From positions 29,698 through 93,697 of the forward strand of contig JABISF010000015.1 of assembly GCA_018699935.1 (NCBI GenBank): 64,000 bases of DNA, in the 5' to 3' direction. Of this stretch, positions 17,914 to 27,862 are shown in pieces. A model generated the notes under the pieces. The model was not told the DNA's origin. It saw only the letters and a program-made list of their open reading frames with translations, and ran no database searches. The translations under genes were made by a program, and so were the position numbers. The stretch's first letter is position 1. Each line of letters starts with the position of its first letter. The DNA comes from Flavobacteriaceae bacterium (GTDB taxonomy: Bacteria > Bacteroidota > Bacteroidia > Flavobacteriales > Flavobacteriaceae).

Positions 17914-19470
17914 ATGGTGAAAGACATCCTTGTCATTGGTACCGGAATCTCAGGTTTAACATTTGCGATCAAAACCGCCCAAAAAAACCCTGAAGTCTCT
18001 ATTGTCCTTATTGCCAAAGCCGATTTGTCGGAAGGAAATACACGTTACGCCCAAGGAGGGATTGCGGTGGTGTCCAATTTTAAAATAGATTCCTACCAAA
18101 AACACATCGACGACACCTTGATTGCTGGCGACGGCTCCTGCGATCCGGAAGTGGTTAAATTTGTGGTGGAAGAAGGACACGAACGCTTGCAAGAGTTGAT
18201 CGGCTGGGGAACACAATTTGACACCCAAGACAATCTCCTGCATTTGGCTAAAGAAGGAGGGCATTCGGAAAAACGCATCGTGCATTACAAAGACAGTACT
18301 GGACAACAAATACAAGACGCACTGATTGCAAAAATCAGAACCTTTCCCAATATTCGTTTATTGGAAAATCATTCCTTGGTTGACTTGATCACCGATCACC
18401 ATACCAAGACAAATTTTAAGCGTTGTTATGGTGCCTATGTAATTTCAAAAGCGCAAGAGGAGATTATTAAAATCAGTGCAAAAATCACGGTACTTTCCAC
18501 TGGCGGTGCCGGCAATTTGTATGCGCATACCACCAATCCTGAAATTGCCACCGGCGATGGATTGGGTGCTGCCTATCGTGCAAAAGTGTATATGGAAGGG
18601 CTGCCGTATGTACAGTTTCACCCCACGGCACTGCTGCCCAAAATCGATGGACACACCTTTTTGATTACGGAAGCGGTACGCGGAGCGGGAGGGCTACTTC
18701 GAAATGCAGAAGGGGATCGATTTATGCCCAAATATGATTCTCGCGCCGAATTGGCACCGCGCGATATCGTTGCCCGTGCCATTGAAAGAGAAATTCAACA
18801 ATCAAAAGTCAAACATGTATTTTTAGACGGAAGCCCAATTCCTATAGAAAAATGGGAAACTCGATTTCCAAGCGTTTTTGATACCTGCGCCAGTATTGGT
18901 ATTCATCTGCCAAAAGATTATATCCCCATTGTTCCTGCAGCCCATTATTTTTGTGGTGGCATAAAGGTAGATCACCACGGAGCATCACGTTTGAAAGGGC
19001 TTTACGCCATTGGAGAGTGTAGTGCTACGGGCTTGCATGGTGCTAATCGTTTGGCCTCAAATTCGCTGCTGGAATCTTTGGTCTACTCCCATCGTGCTGC
19101 ACTTGCTGCGCTGGAGGAGCTGCAACAAAAACTACCCGACGATGCCTTCTATGAGCAAATCCCAGAATGGATGGGAGACCCCTACACCAGCAGTGAAAAA
19201 ATTTCGGAAATTGATACGTTACGCAAAAAATTGCAAAGCGTAATGACCGAAAAAGTTGGAATTTTTAAAGACAATATGGGTCTGGAGGAGGCCGATCAAG
19301 TCATGGCTGGCATCTACGATGCTGTCATTACACTCTATAACAACAATAAACTCACACTTGCCTTGAGCGAATTGAGAAATATGGTTAGTATTGCTCACTT
19401 ATTGATCAAACAAGCCAAGTTATTAAAAGTCAACAAAGGCGTGTTTTACAATCAAGACAATGTATCCTAG
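17914..19470 (+). CDS. nadB: L-aspartate oxidase
   Basis: FAD enzyme oxidising L-aspartate to iminoaspartate for NadA. The 518-aa protein has the FAD-binding GTGISGLTFAIKTAQ near the start, GNTRYAQGGIAVV, the active-site region FHPTAL and ITEAVRGAGG, HYFCGGIKVDHHG, and ATGLHGANRLASNSLLESLVY, all typical of NadB rather than succinate dehydrogenase. It starts 2 nt after nadA stops and overlaps nadC by 11 nt. Confidence 0.96.
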   Translation: MVKDILVIGTGISGLTFAIKTAQKNPEVSIVLIAKADLSEGNTRYAQGGIAVVSNFKIDSYQKHIDDTLIAGDGSCDPEVVKFVVEEGHERLQELIGWGTQFDTQDNLLHLAKEGGHSEKRIVHYKDSTGQQIQDALIAKIRTFPNIRLLENHSLVDLITDHHTKTNFKRCYGAYVISKAQEEIIKISAKITVLSTGGAGNLYAHTTNPEIATGDGLGAAYRAKVYMEGLPYVQFHPTALLPKIDGHTFLITEAVRGAGGLLRNAEGDRFMPKYDSRAELAPRDIVARAIEREIQQSKVKHVFLDGSPIPIEKWETRFPSVFDTCASIGIHLPKDYIPIVPAAHYFCGGIKVDHHGASRLKGLYAIGECSATGLHGANRLASNSLLESLVYSHRAALAALEELQQKLPDDAFYEQIPEWMGDPYTSSEKISEIDTLRKKLQSVMTEKVGIFKDNMGLEEADQVMAGIYDAVITLYNNNKLTLALSELRNMVSIAHLLIKQAKLLKVNKGVFYNQDNVS

Positions 19471-20335
19471 TTATTTCGAAACACATCGTGATGCTTTTAT
19501 GCATTTTATAAAAAATGCTTTGGAAGAAGACATTCAAAGCGGTGATGAAACCAGTTTGTCATGCATTGATGAGGACGCAAAAAACAGTGCTCAACTGATT
19601 GTAAAAGAAGACTGTATCCTTGCTGGGGTGGAATTGGCACAAGCTATTTTTGAATATTACGACCCTTCATTAAATTTTACCACGCACATATCCGATGGTA
19701 CTGCCGTAAAAAAAGGAGCCATTGCTTTCACCGTAGCCGGGAGTTCGCGTGCGCTGCTTTCAACAGAACGAGTTGTCCTCAACTGTATGCAACGAATGAG
19801 TGGTATTGCCAGCCTTACCCATGCATACACCCAAATGATTGCTCATACTTCTTGCACACTTTTAGACACCCGAAAAACGACTCCCAATTTTAGATATCCC
19901 GAAAAATGGGCCGTAGCAATTGGTGGGGGGAAAAATCACCGCATCGGTTTGTTTGATGCTCTGATGATTAAAGACAACCACGTTGATTATTGTGGAGGGA
20001 TGACCCGCGCCTTAGAAAGAACAACGACCTATTTGCGGCAACAAAAGAAAGACTTAGAAGTCATCGTAGAAGTTCGCAACGAGAAAGAGCTTTTGGAAGC
20101 TCTTCCCTTTGCATGTGTCTCCCGAATTCTGTTGGACAACCACCAGCCTGAGACACTTCAAAAAGCAGTACAGCTGATTGCGGGAAGAAAACCCACCGAA
20201 GCCTCGGGCAACATTACCGCTGCCAATTTGGTAGCCATGGCAGAAACTGGGGTCGACTATATTTCTTTGGGTGCCTTGACGCATTCTGCAAAAAATATTG
20301 ATTTAAGCCTAAAGGCCACAATTAGCAACACATAA
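19460..20335 (+). CDS. nadC: Nicotinate-nucleotide pyrophosphorylase (carboxylating)
   Basis: Joins quinolinate with PRPP to give nicotinate mononucleotide and CO2. The 291-aa protein carries LNCMQRMSGIASLT, LLDTRKTTPNFRYPEKWAV, GGGKNHRIGLFDALMIKDNH, IVEVRNEKEL and VDYISLGALTHSA, the conserved NadC blocks. Overlap with nadB indicates translational coupling. Together the three genes make this cell able to build NAD from aspartate. Confidence 0.96.
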   Translation: MYPSYFETHRDAFMHFIKNALEEDIQSGDETSLSCIDEDAKNSAQLIVKEDCILAGVELAQAIFEYYDPSLNFTTHISDGTAVKKGAIAFTVAGSSRALLSTERVVLNCMQRMSGIASLTHAYTQMIAHTSCTLLDTRKTTPNFRYPEKWAVAIGGGKNHRIGLFDALMIKDNHVDYCGGMTRALERTTTYLRQQKKDLEVIVEVRNEKELLEALPFACVSRILLDNHQPETLQKAVQLIAGRKPTEASGNITAANLVAMAETGVDYISLGALTHSAKNIDLSLKATISNT

Positions 20336-20371
20336 ATTCAACTTGCACCTTACTAATTCTTCTTTAATTTC

Positions 20372-20379
20372 TATATTTG
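20372..20379 (+). promoter_or_regulatory. Putative -7 promoter element of pyrH-frr
   Basis: TATATTTG matches TAnnTTTG exactly and ends 19 nt before the pyrH ATG. No convincing -33 TTTG is seen. The 63-nt gap after nadC supports a new transcription unit here. Confidence 0.45.
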
Positions 20380-20398
20380 TGGGGAATATTTTTCTTCC

Positions 20399-21106
20399 AT
20401 GAAATACCAACGCATTTTACTGAAGCTAAGTGGTGAAGCCCTGATGGGAAATCAAACCTACGGCATTGATCCCGAGCAAATTAACAATTATGCTAAAGAA
20501 ATAAAAGAGGTTTTTGACACCGGTGTAGAGATTGCCATCGTCATTGGAGGAGGGAATATTTTCAGAGGTATTTCCGGATCTAGCAAAGGCATGGATCGTG
20601 TACAAGCAGATTATATGGGGATGTTGGCTACCGTGATTAACGGATTGGCGTTACAATCGGCACTTGAAAACAACGATGTCCCTACCAGACTTCAAACCGC
20701 TATTAAAATTGAAGCCATCGCGGAACCTTTTATCAAGAGAAAAGCAACGCGACACTTGGAAAAAGGGCGAGTAGTGATTTTTGGTTCGGGAACTGGTAAT
20801 CCTTTTTTTACTACCGACTCAGCAGCTGTTTTAAGAGCGATTGAAATTGAAGCCGACGTCATCTTGAAAGGCACCCGTGTTGATGGCATCTATACCTCCG
20901 ACCCAGAGAAAAATAAAGAAGCCGTCAAATTTGATACTCTTTCTTTTGATGACGTGCTTAAAAAAGGGTTGAAAATTATGGACACCACCGCTTTTACATT
21001 AAGCCAAGAAAATAAATTGCCCATCATTGTTTTTGACATGAATACCAAGGGGAATTTATTGAATGTAGTTAAAGGTGAAAAAATAGGAACTCGTGTTGAT
21101 TTATAA
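20399..21106 (+). CDS. pyrH: UMP kinase
   Basis: Phosphorylates UMP to UDP with ATP; a hexameric amino-acid-kinase-fold enzyme. The 235-aa protein has [13 protein letters not shown] at the start, [60 protein letters not shown] and a C-terminal FDMNTKGNL. All are family hallmarks. The usual partner frr follows 11 nt downstream. Confidence 0.97.
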   Translation: MKYQRILLKLSGEALMGNQTYGIDPEQINNYAKEIKEVFDTGVEIAIVIGGGNIFRGISGSSKGMDRVQADYMGMLATVINGLALQSALENNDVPTRLQTAIKIEAIAEPFIKRKATRHLEKGRVVIFGSGTGNPFFTTDSAAVLRAIEIEADVILKGTRVDGIYTSDPEKNKEAVKFDTLSFDDVLKKGLKIMDTTAFTLSQENKLPIIVFDMNTKGNLLNVVKGEKIGTRVDL

Positions 21107-21117
21107 TTCGTTAAGTC

Positions 21118-21672
21118 ATGAATGAAGAATTAGATTTTATTGTTGATACCGCAAAGGAAGACATGGAACTTGCCATTGCGCATTTGGAAAAAGAAATGTT
21201 GAATATCCGAGCCGGAAAAGCCAACCCTGTGATGTTGTCTTCCGTGAAATTGGATTATTACGGGAGTATCACCCCCATTTCGCAGGTGGCCAATATCAAT
21301 GCCCCCGATGGTCGTACCCTTGTCATTCAACCCTGGGAAAAGAAAATGATAGGGGAAATCGAAAAGGCCATACAGGTGGCGAATCTTGGTTTTAATCCCA
21401 TGAATAATGGAGAATCCATTATTATCAATATCCCACCCCTGACAGAGGACCGAAGAAAAGAGTTAGCAAAAATTGCTAAGTCTGAAACCGAACAAGCCAA
21501 AGTCAGTATCCGTGCGGCGCGAAAAGAGGCAAATTCAGAAATTAAAAAATCTGATGCTTCGGAGGATTTGCAAAAAAATTACGAAATCGACATTCAAAAT
21601 CTAACCGACAAATACGTGGCGCTAACCGACACTATTTTCACCAAAAAAGAAGCAGAAATCTTAACTGTATAG
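21118..21672 (+). CDS. frr: Ribosome recycling factor
   Basis: Splits post-termination ribosomes together with EF-G. The 184-aa length and sequence fit: IRAGKANPVMLSSVKLDYYGSITPISQVANI, TLVIQPWEKKMIGEIEKAI, PMNNGESIIINIPPLTEDRRKELAK and the final coiled-coil helix with YVALTDTIFTKKEAEI. It follows pyrH closely, the usual arrangement. Confidence 0.97.
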   Translation: MNEELDFIVDTAKEDMELAIAHLEKEMLNIRAGKANPVMLSSVKLDYYGSITPISQVANINAPDGRTLVIQPWEKKMIGEIEKAIQVANLGFNPMNNGESIIINIPPLTEDRRKELAKIAKSETEQAKVSIRAARKEANSEIKKSDASEDLQKNYEIDIQNLTDKYVALTDTIFTKKEAEILTV

Positions 21673-21700
21673 TGCATCGCATGTAACATACAAGGCCTTG

Positions 21701-24073
21701 ATGAAAAAGAAAAAAGACTGGGACATATGGGGCCTTGTGGCAAGAATTATTCTTCGCAATCGTATTATACTATTATTGGGAATCATTGGGATGACGTGCT
21801 ATTGGGGCACCCAATGGAAATACATGCAATTCACCTTTAGTGAAGCCAATCTTCTCCCCGACAATCATCCGGAAAACCTACGCTATAAAGATTTTGTTCA
21901 ACGCTTTGGTGAAGAAGGCAATGTAATGGTCATTGCGTTAAAAGACACTGCTTTTTTTACCCCTCCAGTCAGAAATGCGTGGCGCCAACTCAATAAAGAG
22001 CTCGAAGCTTTTACGGAGATTGCTTATGTGCTGTCTACAGAAAATATCGTGGAATTAACCAAAGATGAGGAAGCGCAAAAGTTGGCTCTAAATCCGCTTT
22101 CTCTGAGTGAGGTCGAAGACGCTGAAGGGATTTTAAAATTTAAACAAAAACTTTTTTTGGAGCTTCCTTTTTACGAAAATCTCATCCTAAATAAGGAATC
22201 CCAAACCGTCCGATCCATACTTTATATGGATCCTGAAATTGTAAACACCTCAAAGCGAAAAGATTTTATTTTTGATCAATTTGTCCCTGCTATAGAAGCC
22301 TTTGAAAAGGAATTTCAAAAAGATGTGAAAATTTCGGGCATGCCCTACATCCGAACCTTAAATGCACAAAACATCGTTGATGAAATTCAACTCTTTGTGT
22401 TGGGAGCTGCATTTGTAACCACGCTCATTTTCTTTCTTTTTTTCCGTTCCTTTAGAGCTACCTTCATATCCCTAACGGTGGTAACGATAGGCGTGATGTG
22501 GGCTTTTGGTGTCTTGGGATGGATGGGCTATGAAATTACGGTTCTTACAGCACTTATTCCACCGCTAATAATTGTCATTGGCGTTCCCAATTGTATCTTT
22601 TTAATCAATAAGTATCAGCAAGAAGTAGACAAGCACAAGAATCAAGCAAAATCCTTACAGCGGGTGATTTCCAAAGTTGGAAATGCCACTTTGATGACCA
22701 ATTTGACAACTGCATCCGGTTTTGCCACTTTTATTTTGACCAATAGTCAAATCCTTAAAGAGTTTGGGGTGGTGGCCTCGATCAATATCGTTACTGTTTT
22801 CCTCTTATCGCTGTTGTTGATTCCCATCATCTATAGTTTTATGCACATCCCCAAAAAGAAGCATTTAAAGCATTTAAAAAACAAAAGCATCATGTTTTTT
22901 GTTTCGTGGATGGAAAGCAAGGTGCGTTATAAAAGAATCAACGTGTATATCATTTCTTTACTCGGTTTGGTTCTTGGTATTATTGGGATTTATCAAATAC
23001 AAATATCGGGGAGTATGATTGAGGACATGCCCCACTCTGCTCCATTTTATAAAGATATTCAATTCTTTGACACTACCTTCAACGGAATTGTTCCTTTGGA
23101 AATTTTGATCGATACTCAACGTGAAAACGGTTTGATAAAACCCGCCACCTTGCAACGGATGAATAAGTTGCAAGAGAGCATCGCAGAAATTCCCGAGCTG
23201 GCACCTCCCCTTTCGGTAGTGAACTTGGTAAAGTTTGCTAAACAAGCCTATTATAACGGCAATCCTAACTATTTCAGCATCCCAACCAGTCAGGAAAATA
23301 GTTTTATTTACCCCTATTTAAGTAATTCCAATGGAGCCGGCAACCTCCTCGAAGGCTATGTAGATTCCACTGCGCAATACGGTCGCATCACCACCTTTAT
23401 GAAAGACGTAAAGACAGACCGTATGGAGGCGATAGAGGCAACATTAATTCAAAATATTGAAAAGATTTTTCCCAAAGATCGCTATACGGTGGACCTGACC
23501 GGGAAGGCATTGATTTTCTTGAAAGGAACCAAATACTTGATCAACAACCTGATTTTGTCACTGTCCTTAGCCGTTCTTTTGATTGCGCTATTTATGGCCT
23601 TTTTGTTTCGCTCTTTCAAGATGATTATTATTTCATTGATTCCAAATTTGCTTCCACTCATCATCACCGCTGGGGTAATGGGTTTTACGGGAATTCCGCT
23701 AAAACCCTCGACCATCTTGGTGTTCAGTATCGCCTTTGGAATTTCGGTGGATGACACCATTCACTTTTTAGCCAAATATCGGCAAGAGTTGATTTCTAAT
23801 GGTTGGAAAATAAAAACTGCCGTTTATGCGGCTTTAAAAGAAACCGGAATTAGTATGTTTTATACTTCGGTAGTACTGTTTTTTGGTTTCTCCGTTTTTC
23901 TTACCTCCAATTTTGGAGGCACACAGGCCTTGGGAGGCTTGGTTGCCGTAACCCTTTTTATGGCGATGTTGGCCAATTTAATCTTACTTCCCTCCTTACT
24001 TATCTCGCTAGAAGATACGGTCAGTAATCAAAAAGTGATCAAACCTTCAAAGATCAAGATTCTTGATGAATAA
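21701..24073 (+). CDS. RND superfamily (MMPL/patched-like) exporter
   Basis: A 790-aa inner-membrane protein with the duplicated RND layout: a first membrane segment near residue 20-37, a large extracytoplasmic loop, a block of five segments (about 225-385), a segment near 410, a second loop, and a last block of five (about 615-770). GISVDDTIHFLAKY is the typical polar motif of segment 10. No adaptor or outer-membrane partner is near, so it belongs to the predicted lipid or sterol exporter branch rather than drug efflux; the substrate is unknown. The ATG at 21701 is preferred to the TTG before it. It follows frr after 28 nt. Confidence 0.9.
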   Translation: MKKKKDWDIWGLVARIILRNRIILLLGIIGMTCYWGTQWKYMQFTFSEANLLPDNHPENLRYKDFVQRFGEEGNVMVIALKDTAFFTPPVRNAWRQLNKELEAFTEIAYVLSTENIVELTKDEEAQKLALNPLSLSEVEDAEGILKFKQKLFLELPFYENLILNKESQTVRSILYMDPEIVNTSKRKDFIFDQFVPAIEAFEKEFQKDVKISGMPYIRTLNAQNIVDEIQLFVLGAAFVTTLIFFLFFRSFRATFISLTVVTIGVMWAFGVLGWMGYEITVLTALIPPLIIVIGVPNCIFLINKYQQEVDKHKNQAKSLQRVISKVGNATLMTNLTTASGFATFILTNSQILKEFGVVASINIVTVFLLSLLLIPIIYSFMHIPKKKHLKHLKNKSIMFFVSWMESKVRYKRINVYIISLLGLVLGIIGIYQIQISGSMIEDMPHSAPFYKDIQFFDTTFNGIVPLEILIDTQRENGLIKPATLQRMNKLQESIAEIPELAPPLSVVNLVKFAKQAYYNGNPNYFSIPTSQENSFIYPYLSNSNGAGNLLEGYVDSTAQYGRITTFMKDVKTDRMEAIEATLIQNIEKIFPKDRYTVDLTGKALIFLKGTKYLINNLILSLSLAVLLIALFMAFLFRSFKMIIISLIPNLLPLIITAGVMGFTGIPLKPSTILVFSIAFGISVDDTIHFLAKYRQELISNGWKIKTAVYAALKETGISMFYTSVVLFFGFSVFLTSNFGGTQALGGLVAVTLFMAMLANLILLPSLLISLEDTVSNQKVIKPSKIKILDE

Positions 24074-24085
24074 GTAGGAGTGCTA

Positions 24086-24119
24086 TTGTTAGCCTTTTTT
24101 ACGAAATAAATTATCTTTG
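24086..24119 (+). promoter_or_regulatory. Putative promoter of asnS
   Basis: TATCTTTG at 24112-24119 fits TAnnTTTG, with a TTG at 24086-24088 as a possible -33 element. The -7 box ends 18 nt before the asnS ATG. Confidence 0.47.
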
Positions 24120-24137
24120 TAGGGCTAAAAATAAAGG

Positions 24138-25571
24138 ATGAAGGCGACGAAAATCAGCGAAATAGAACAACAATTAAAAATCAACGCAACTTTTTGTGTA
24201 AAAGGCTGGGTACGTACGTTCAGAGCCCAACGCTTTATTGCCTTGAATGACGGCTCTACGCTAGACAATCTCCAATGTGTGGTGGACATGGACCAATTCG
24301 ATGATACTTTTCTAAAACAAATCACCACCGGGGCCTCTTTAGCTATCGTTGGGAAATTGGTTGCGAGTCAAGGAAGTGGCCAAAAGTTTGAGATGCAAGT
24401 GACTGAAATAGAACTATTAGGAGTATCCGATCCTGAGAAATATCCCATACAGCCCAAAAAACACAGTATGGAGTTTTTGCGAGAGAAAGCGCATTTGCGA
24501 ATTCGCACCTCCACCTTTTCTGCTGTTATGCGAGTCCGGTCTGCCTTGTCTTTTGCGGTGCATGAATTTTTTCAAGAAAAAGGATTTTATCATGTGCATA
24601 CCCCCATCATCACCGGAAGTGATGCCGAAGGCGCTGGGGAAATGTTTCGGGTTTCCACGCTCAATCCTTCCAATCCTCCTAAAAATGAGGATGGAACTAT
24701 TGCCTACAAAGAAGATTTTTTTGGAAAAGAAACCAACCTAACCGTTTCCGGTCAATTAGAAGCGGAAACTTATGCCATGGGCTTGGGAGAAGTTTATACT
24801 TTTGGTCCGACGTTTCGAGCGGAAAATTCTAATACTACACGTCATTTGGCAGAATTTTGGATGATTGAACCCGAGATGGCTTTTTACGATTTGGACGACA
24901 ACATGAGTTTGGCAGAAGATTTTATCAGTAGTGTTTTGAAAAAAGTGTTACAACGGTGTGAAAAAGACCTCGCTTTTTTGGATGATCGATTTGCCAAAGA
25001 GGAACAAGCAAAGCCCCAATTGGAACGCAGTGAAATGGGTTTGTTGGAAAAAATCAATTTTGTTACTCAAAATAAATTTAAAAGGGTCAGTTATACGGAG
25101 GCCATTGATATCTTGAAAAACTCGAAACCCAATAAAAAGAAAAAATTTAAATACCCGGTCGACGAATGGGGCGTTGACCTTCAAAGCGAGCACGAACGCT
25201 TTTTGGTTGAAAAACACTTTAAATGTCCTGTGATATTATACGACTATCCCAGTGGGATCAAAGCTTTTTATATGCGTCGTAATGAAGATGGAAAAACAGT
25301 ACGTGCCATGGATATCTTGTTTCCCGGCATTGGTGAAATTGTTGGGGGTTCACAACGAGAAGAACGTTTGGACGTGTTGGAAAAAAGAATTGAAGAAATG
25401 CATATTGACCCCAAAGAACTTTGGTGGTATTTAGATTTAAGACGCTTTGGAACCGTTCCCCACAGTGGTTTTGGGTTGGGTTTTGAACGTTTGGTGCTCT
25501 TCACTACCGGAATGAGCAATATTAGAGATGTTATTCCATATCCAAGAACACCACAAAATGCAGAATTTTAA
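24138..25571 (+). CDS. asnS: Asparaginyl-tRNA synthetase
   Basis: Class IIb enzyme charging tRNA-Asn. The 477-aa protein has the N-terminal OB-fold anticodon domain ([21 protein letters not shown]), class II motif 1 around [35 protein letters not shown], motif 2 [29 protein letters not shown], and motif 3 near the end [29 protein letters not shown]. Presence of asnS suggests direct charging rather than only the transamidation route. rpoN follows after 45 nt. Confidence 0.97.
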   Translation: MKATKISEIEQQLKINATFCVKGWVRTFRAQRFIALNDGSTLDNLQCVVDMDQFDDTFLKQITTGASLAIVGKLVASQGSGQKFEMQVTEIELLGVSDPEKYPIQPKKHSMEFLREKAHLRIRTSTFSAVMRVRSALSFAVHEFFQEKGFYHVHTPIITGSDAEGAGEMFRVSTLNPSNPPKNEDGTIAYKEDFFGKETNLTVSGQLEAETYAMGLGEVYTFGPTFRAENSNTTRHLAEFWMIEPEMAFYDLDDNMSLAEDFISSVLKKVLQRCEKDLAFLDDRFAKEEQAKPQLERSEMGLLEKINFVTQNKFKRVSYTEAIDILKNSKPNKKKKFKYPVDEWGVDLQSEHERFLVEKHFKCPVILYDYPSGIKAFYMRRNEDGKTVRAMDILFPGIGEIVGGSQREERLDVLEKRIEEMHIDPKELWWYLDLRRFGTVPHSGFGLGFERLVLFTTGMSNIRDVIPYPRTPQNAEF

Positions 25572-25616
25572 GCAAATTTTATTAATTGAAGATTTTTTAA
25601 TTCCTAACTTGAATCC

Positions 25617-27062
25617 ATGCTAAAACAGCAGCTCCAAATAAAACTCTCTCAGAAGCTTTCTCCTCAGCAAATTCAGCTGATGAAATTGATACAGCTTTCT
25701 ACCCTTGATTTGGAGCAAAAAATTGAAGCCGAGTTGGGTGAAAATCCTGCGCTTGAAACCGGAGCTGAGGAAGAAATTGAGCCACTTGACAATACCGAAG
25801 AATACGATGATACTACTAAAATTGATACTGAAGAAATTGACATTGATCAATATCTGAGTGATGATGAAATTCCCTCATATCGCTTGTATGCCAACAACCA
25901 AAGTAGTGATGATGAAGATCGTACCATTCCTGTCAGTGGAGGCATTAGTTTTCATCAATATCTTTTTCAACAGGTTGGAAACCTCATCCTAAATGAGGAA
26001 GAAATTGCCATTGCCGAATTTCTGATAGGAAGTATTGACGATAGTGGTTACATACGAAGAAGCAATGAAGAACTCATCGACGATTTGGCTTTTACGCAAA
26101 ATATTATGGTCACCCAAAAGCAGTTGGACAAGGTTTTGCGCTCCATTCAATCTTTGGACCCACCAGGAGTGGGAGCGCGTTCCTTACAAGAATGTTTGTC
26201 GCTTCAACTGAGTAAAAAATCAAAAGATCGACCAGAAGTGATTCATGCGCAAGAAATCATAGAAAAACAATTTGATCATTTTTCGCATAAACATTATATA
26301 AAATTGCAAGAGCGCATCGGAATCTCTGAGGAAGAATTGAAAAATGCCTTGGGAATTATTGCCAAATTAAATCCAAAACCTGGAGGAGCACTTTCCAACA
26401 CGATACAGAACACCCACATCGTTCCCGATTTTATTTTAACACTCGAAGAAGGAAAGATTGAAGTTCGCTTGAATCGAAGAAATGCGCCGCAATTACATGT
26501 TTCCCAAGCGTATAAAGAAATGTTGGCGGGCTATCAGGAAAGTACCAAAAAGTCCAAATCGCAACAAGAAGCGGTTTTGTTTATTAAACAAAAACTCGAT
26601 TCCGCAAAGTGGTTTATCGATGCCATCGTTCAACGTCATCAAACCCTCTACCTCACTATCAACGCCATCGTTGCGCACCAAAAAGAATATTTTTTGAGTG
26701 GTGATGAGCGCATGTTGCGCCCCATGATTTTGAAAGACATTGCAGATGCCATTGGCATGGACATTTCAACGGTTTCCCGAGTCGCCAATAGTAAATACAT
26801 CGAAACACCCTATGGTGTAAAATTATTGAAAACCTTTTTCTCTGAGGGACTTAAAAATGAGGAAGGTGAAGACGTTTCCTCGATAGAAATCAAAACGATT
26901 TTGGAAAATTTGATTGGTGGGGAAAACAAGAAAAAACCTTTGACAGATCAAGCACTATCATTGGCACTAAAAGAAAAAGGATATATCGTCGCCCGACGAA
27001 CCGTTGCCAAATATCGCGAGCAATTGGACATTCCTGTAGCGCGGATGCGAAAAGAATTATAA
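25617..27062 (+). CDS. rpoN: RNA polymerase sigma-54 factor
   Basis: Alternative sigma factor needing an ATPase activator. The 481-aa protein has the glutamine/leucine-rich region I (QIKLSQKLSPQQIQLMKLIQLSTLDLEQ), an acidic region II, the core-binding domain, the helix-turn-helix around DIADAIGMDISTVSRVANSKYIETPYG, and the RpoN box ARRTVAKYREQLDIP at the C-terminus. No enhancer-binding activator is in the window. Its stop codon lies in a hairpin shared with the convergent barrel gene. Confidence 0.97.
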   Translation: MLKQQLQIKLSQKLSPQQIQLMKLIQLSTLDLEQKIEAELGENPALETGAEEEIEPLDNTEEYDDTTKIDTEEIDIDQYLSDDEIPSYRLYANNQSSDDEDRTIPVSGGISFHQYLFQQVGNLILNEEEIAIAEFLIGSIDDSGYIRRSNEELIDDLAFTQNIMVTQKQLDKVLRSIQSLDPPGVGARSLQECLSLQLSKKSKDRPEVIHAQEIIEKQFDHFSHKHYIKLQERIGISEEELKNALGIIAKLNPKPGGALSNTIQNTHIVPDFILTLEEGKIEVRLNRRNAPQLHVSQAYKEMLAGYQESTKKSKSQQEAVLFIKQKLDSAKWFIDAIVQRHQTLYLTINAIVAHQKEYFLSGDERMLRPMILKDIADAIGMDISTVSRVANSKYIETPYGVKLLKTFFSEGLKNEEGEDVSSIEIKTILENLIGGENKKKPLTDQALSLALKEKGYIVARRTVAKYREQLDIPVARMRKEL

Positions 27063-27078
27063 GCTACTCCGCTTATAA
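27057..27078. terminator. Hairpin between rpoN and the convergent barrel gene
   Basis: TTATAAGC and GCTTATAA form a perfect 8-bp stem around a six-base loop. The left arm contains the rpoN stop and the right arm the stop of the opposite gene. It likely ends transcription from both sides, although the flanking T runs are modest. Confidence 0.5.
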
Positions 27079-27768
27079 AATATAAAAAATCAAGCCGATC
27101 CGTATGGGACGAATCTGAAGTTGATCCGGACTATCTAGTAGTGTAATGGGTATAAACAGGGGTTGTAAATCATAGGCGAGGTAGAAGTTCCAAGTATTGT
27201 ATCCGAAATTCAAAAAAGCCTCTGTATTCCAACGATTCAAATCTGCTAAAATGGAAGTTTTACTTAATGCGTTTTTTTGTTTTGCCCAATAATTCCAACG
27301 CAATTTTACACCCGCATAGATCCGCCAAAAAGCAAAGCTGTCCAGGGTAGCATCTCTCCAACGCAAACTGATCGGAAAATCAATTGAACGGGCTGCAAAA
27401 ATCGTTTTGGGCGCATCCTCTGCGGTATCCAGCATATAGTTTGTAGATACTCCTTCAGAAACTTGAAGACGTAGATTAGTAGTGTATCGATGAAAAGCAT
27501 GACCCAACCCAAAACCAAGTGCCAACTTGCTGGAGGCGACCAATGGAATGTCACGAACCCACCCCAATTGAAGTTGACTTGACAGACCCCTTTGATCGAA
27601 AGAAGAAGTATTGCTCAACAAAGCAACAAAAGAAACACCCAGATAAAATTGGTCTTCTCTAAAAGTGTTGGAAACTTTTTCGTTTTCAGAACCATCCTCG
27701 GATACTTGCGCATAAAGCGGTTGCAATAAAAGAAACAGAGAAAATATGAGAAGAAAAACAGATTTCAT
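27073..27768 (-). CDS. Outer-membrane beta-barrel protein (PorT-like family)
   Basis: A 231-aa protein with a signal peptide (FLLIFSLFLLLQPLYAQ) and a body of alternating polar and aromatic stretches: FYLGVSFVALLSN, LSSQLQLGWVRDIPL, LALGFGLGHAFHRY, FPISLRWRD, IYAGVKLRWNYWAKQ, FLNFGYNTWNFYLAY and IRPIRIGLIFYIL, ending in a hydrophobic residue as outer-membrane barrels do. It resembles PorT-like barrels that I recall from this gene neighbourhood in relatives; a role in type IX secretion is possible but not shown. It lies beyond the terminator of the exb operon, so it may have its own promoter. Confidence 0.68.
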   Translation of the reverse strand: MKSVFLLIFSLFLLLQPLYAQVSEDGSENEKVSNTFREDQFYLGVSFVALLSNTSSFDQRGLSSQLQLGWVRDIPLVASSKLALGFGLGHAFHRYTTNLRLQVSEGVSTNYMLDTAEDAPKTIFAARSIDFPISLRWRDATLDSFAFWRIYAGVKLRWNYWAKQKNALSKTSILADLNRWNTEAFLNFGYNTWNFYLAYDLQPLFIPITLLDSPDQLQIRPIRIGLIFYIL

Positions 27769-27810
27769 AAACAGTTCAAAAAAACAACCTAATTGCCTAG
27801 CAAATTAAAC

Positions 27811-27841
27811 AAAAAAAGTGCCTTGAAAAAGACACTTTTTT
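27811..27841 (-). terminator. Strong terminator of the exbB-exbD operon
   Basis: AAAAAAGTG and CACTTTTTT pair over nine bases, then after one mismatch CTT/AAG pairs around a GAAA tetraloop. On the minus strand the stem ends in a run of T, right after the last exbD stop at 27863. The symmetrical A/T arms could also work from the other strand. Confidence 0.7.
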
Positions 27842-27862
27842 AACATTCTATTAAGAGAAATA

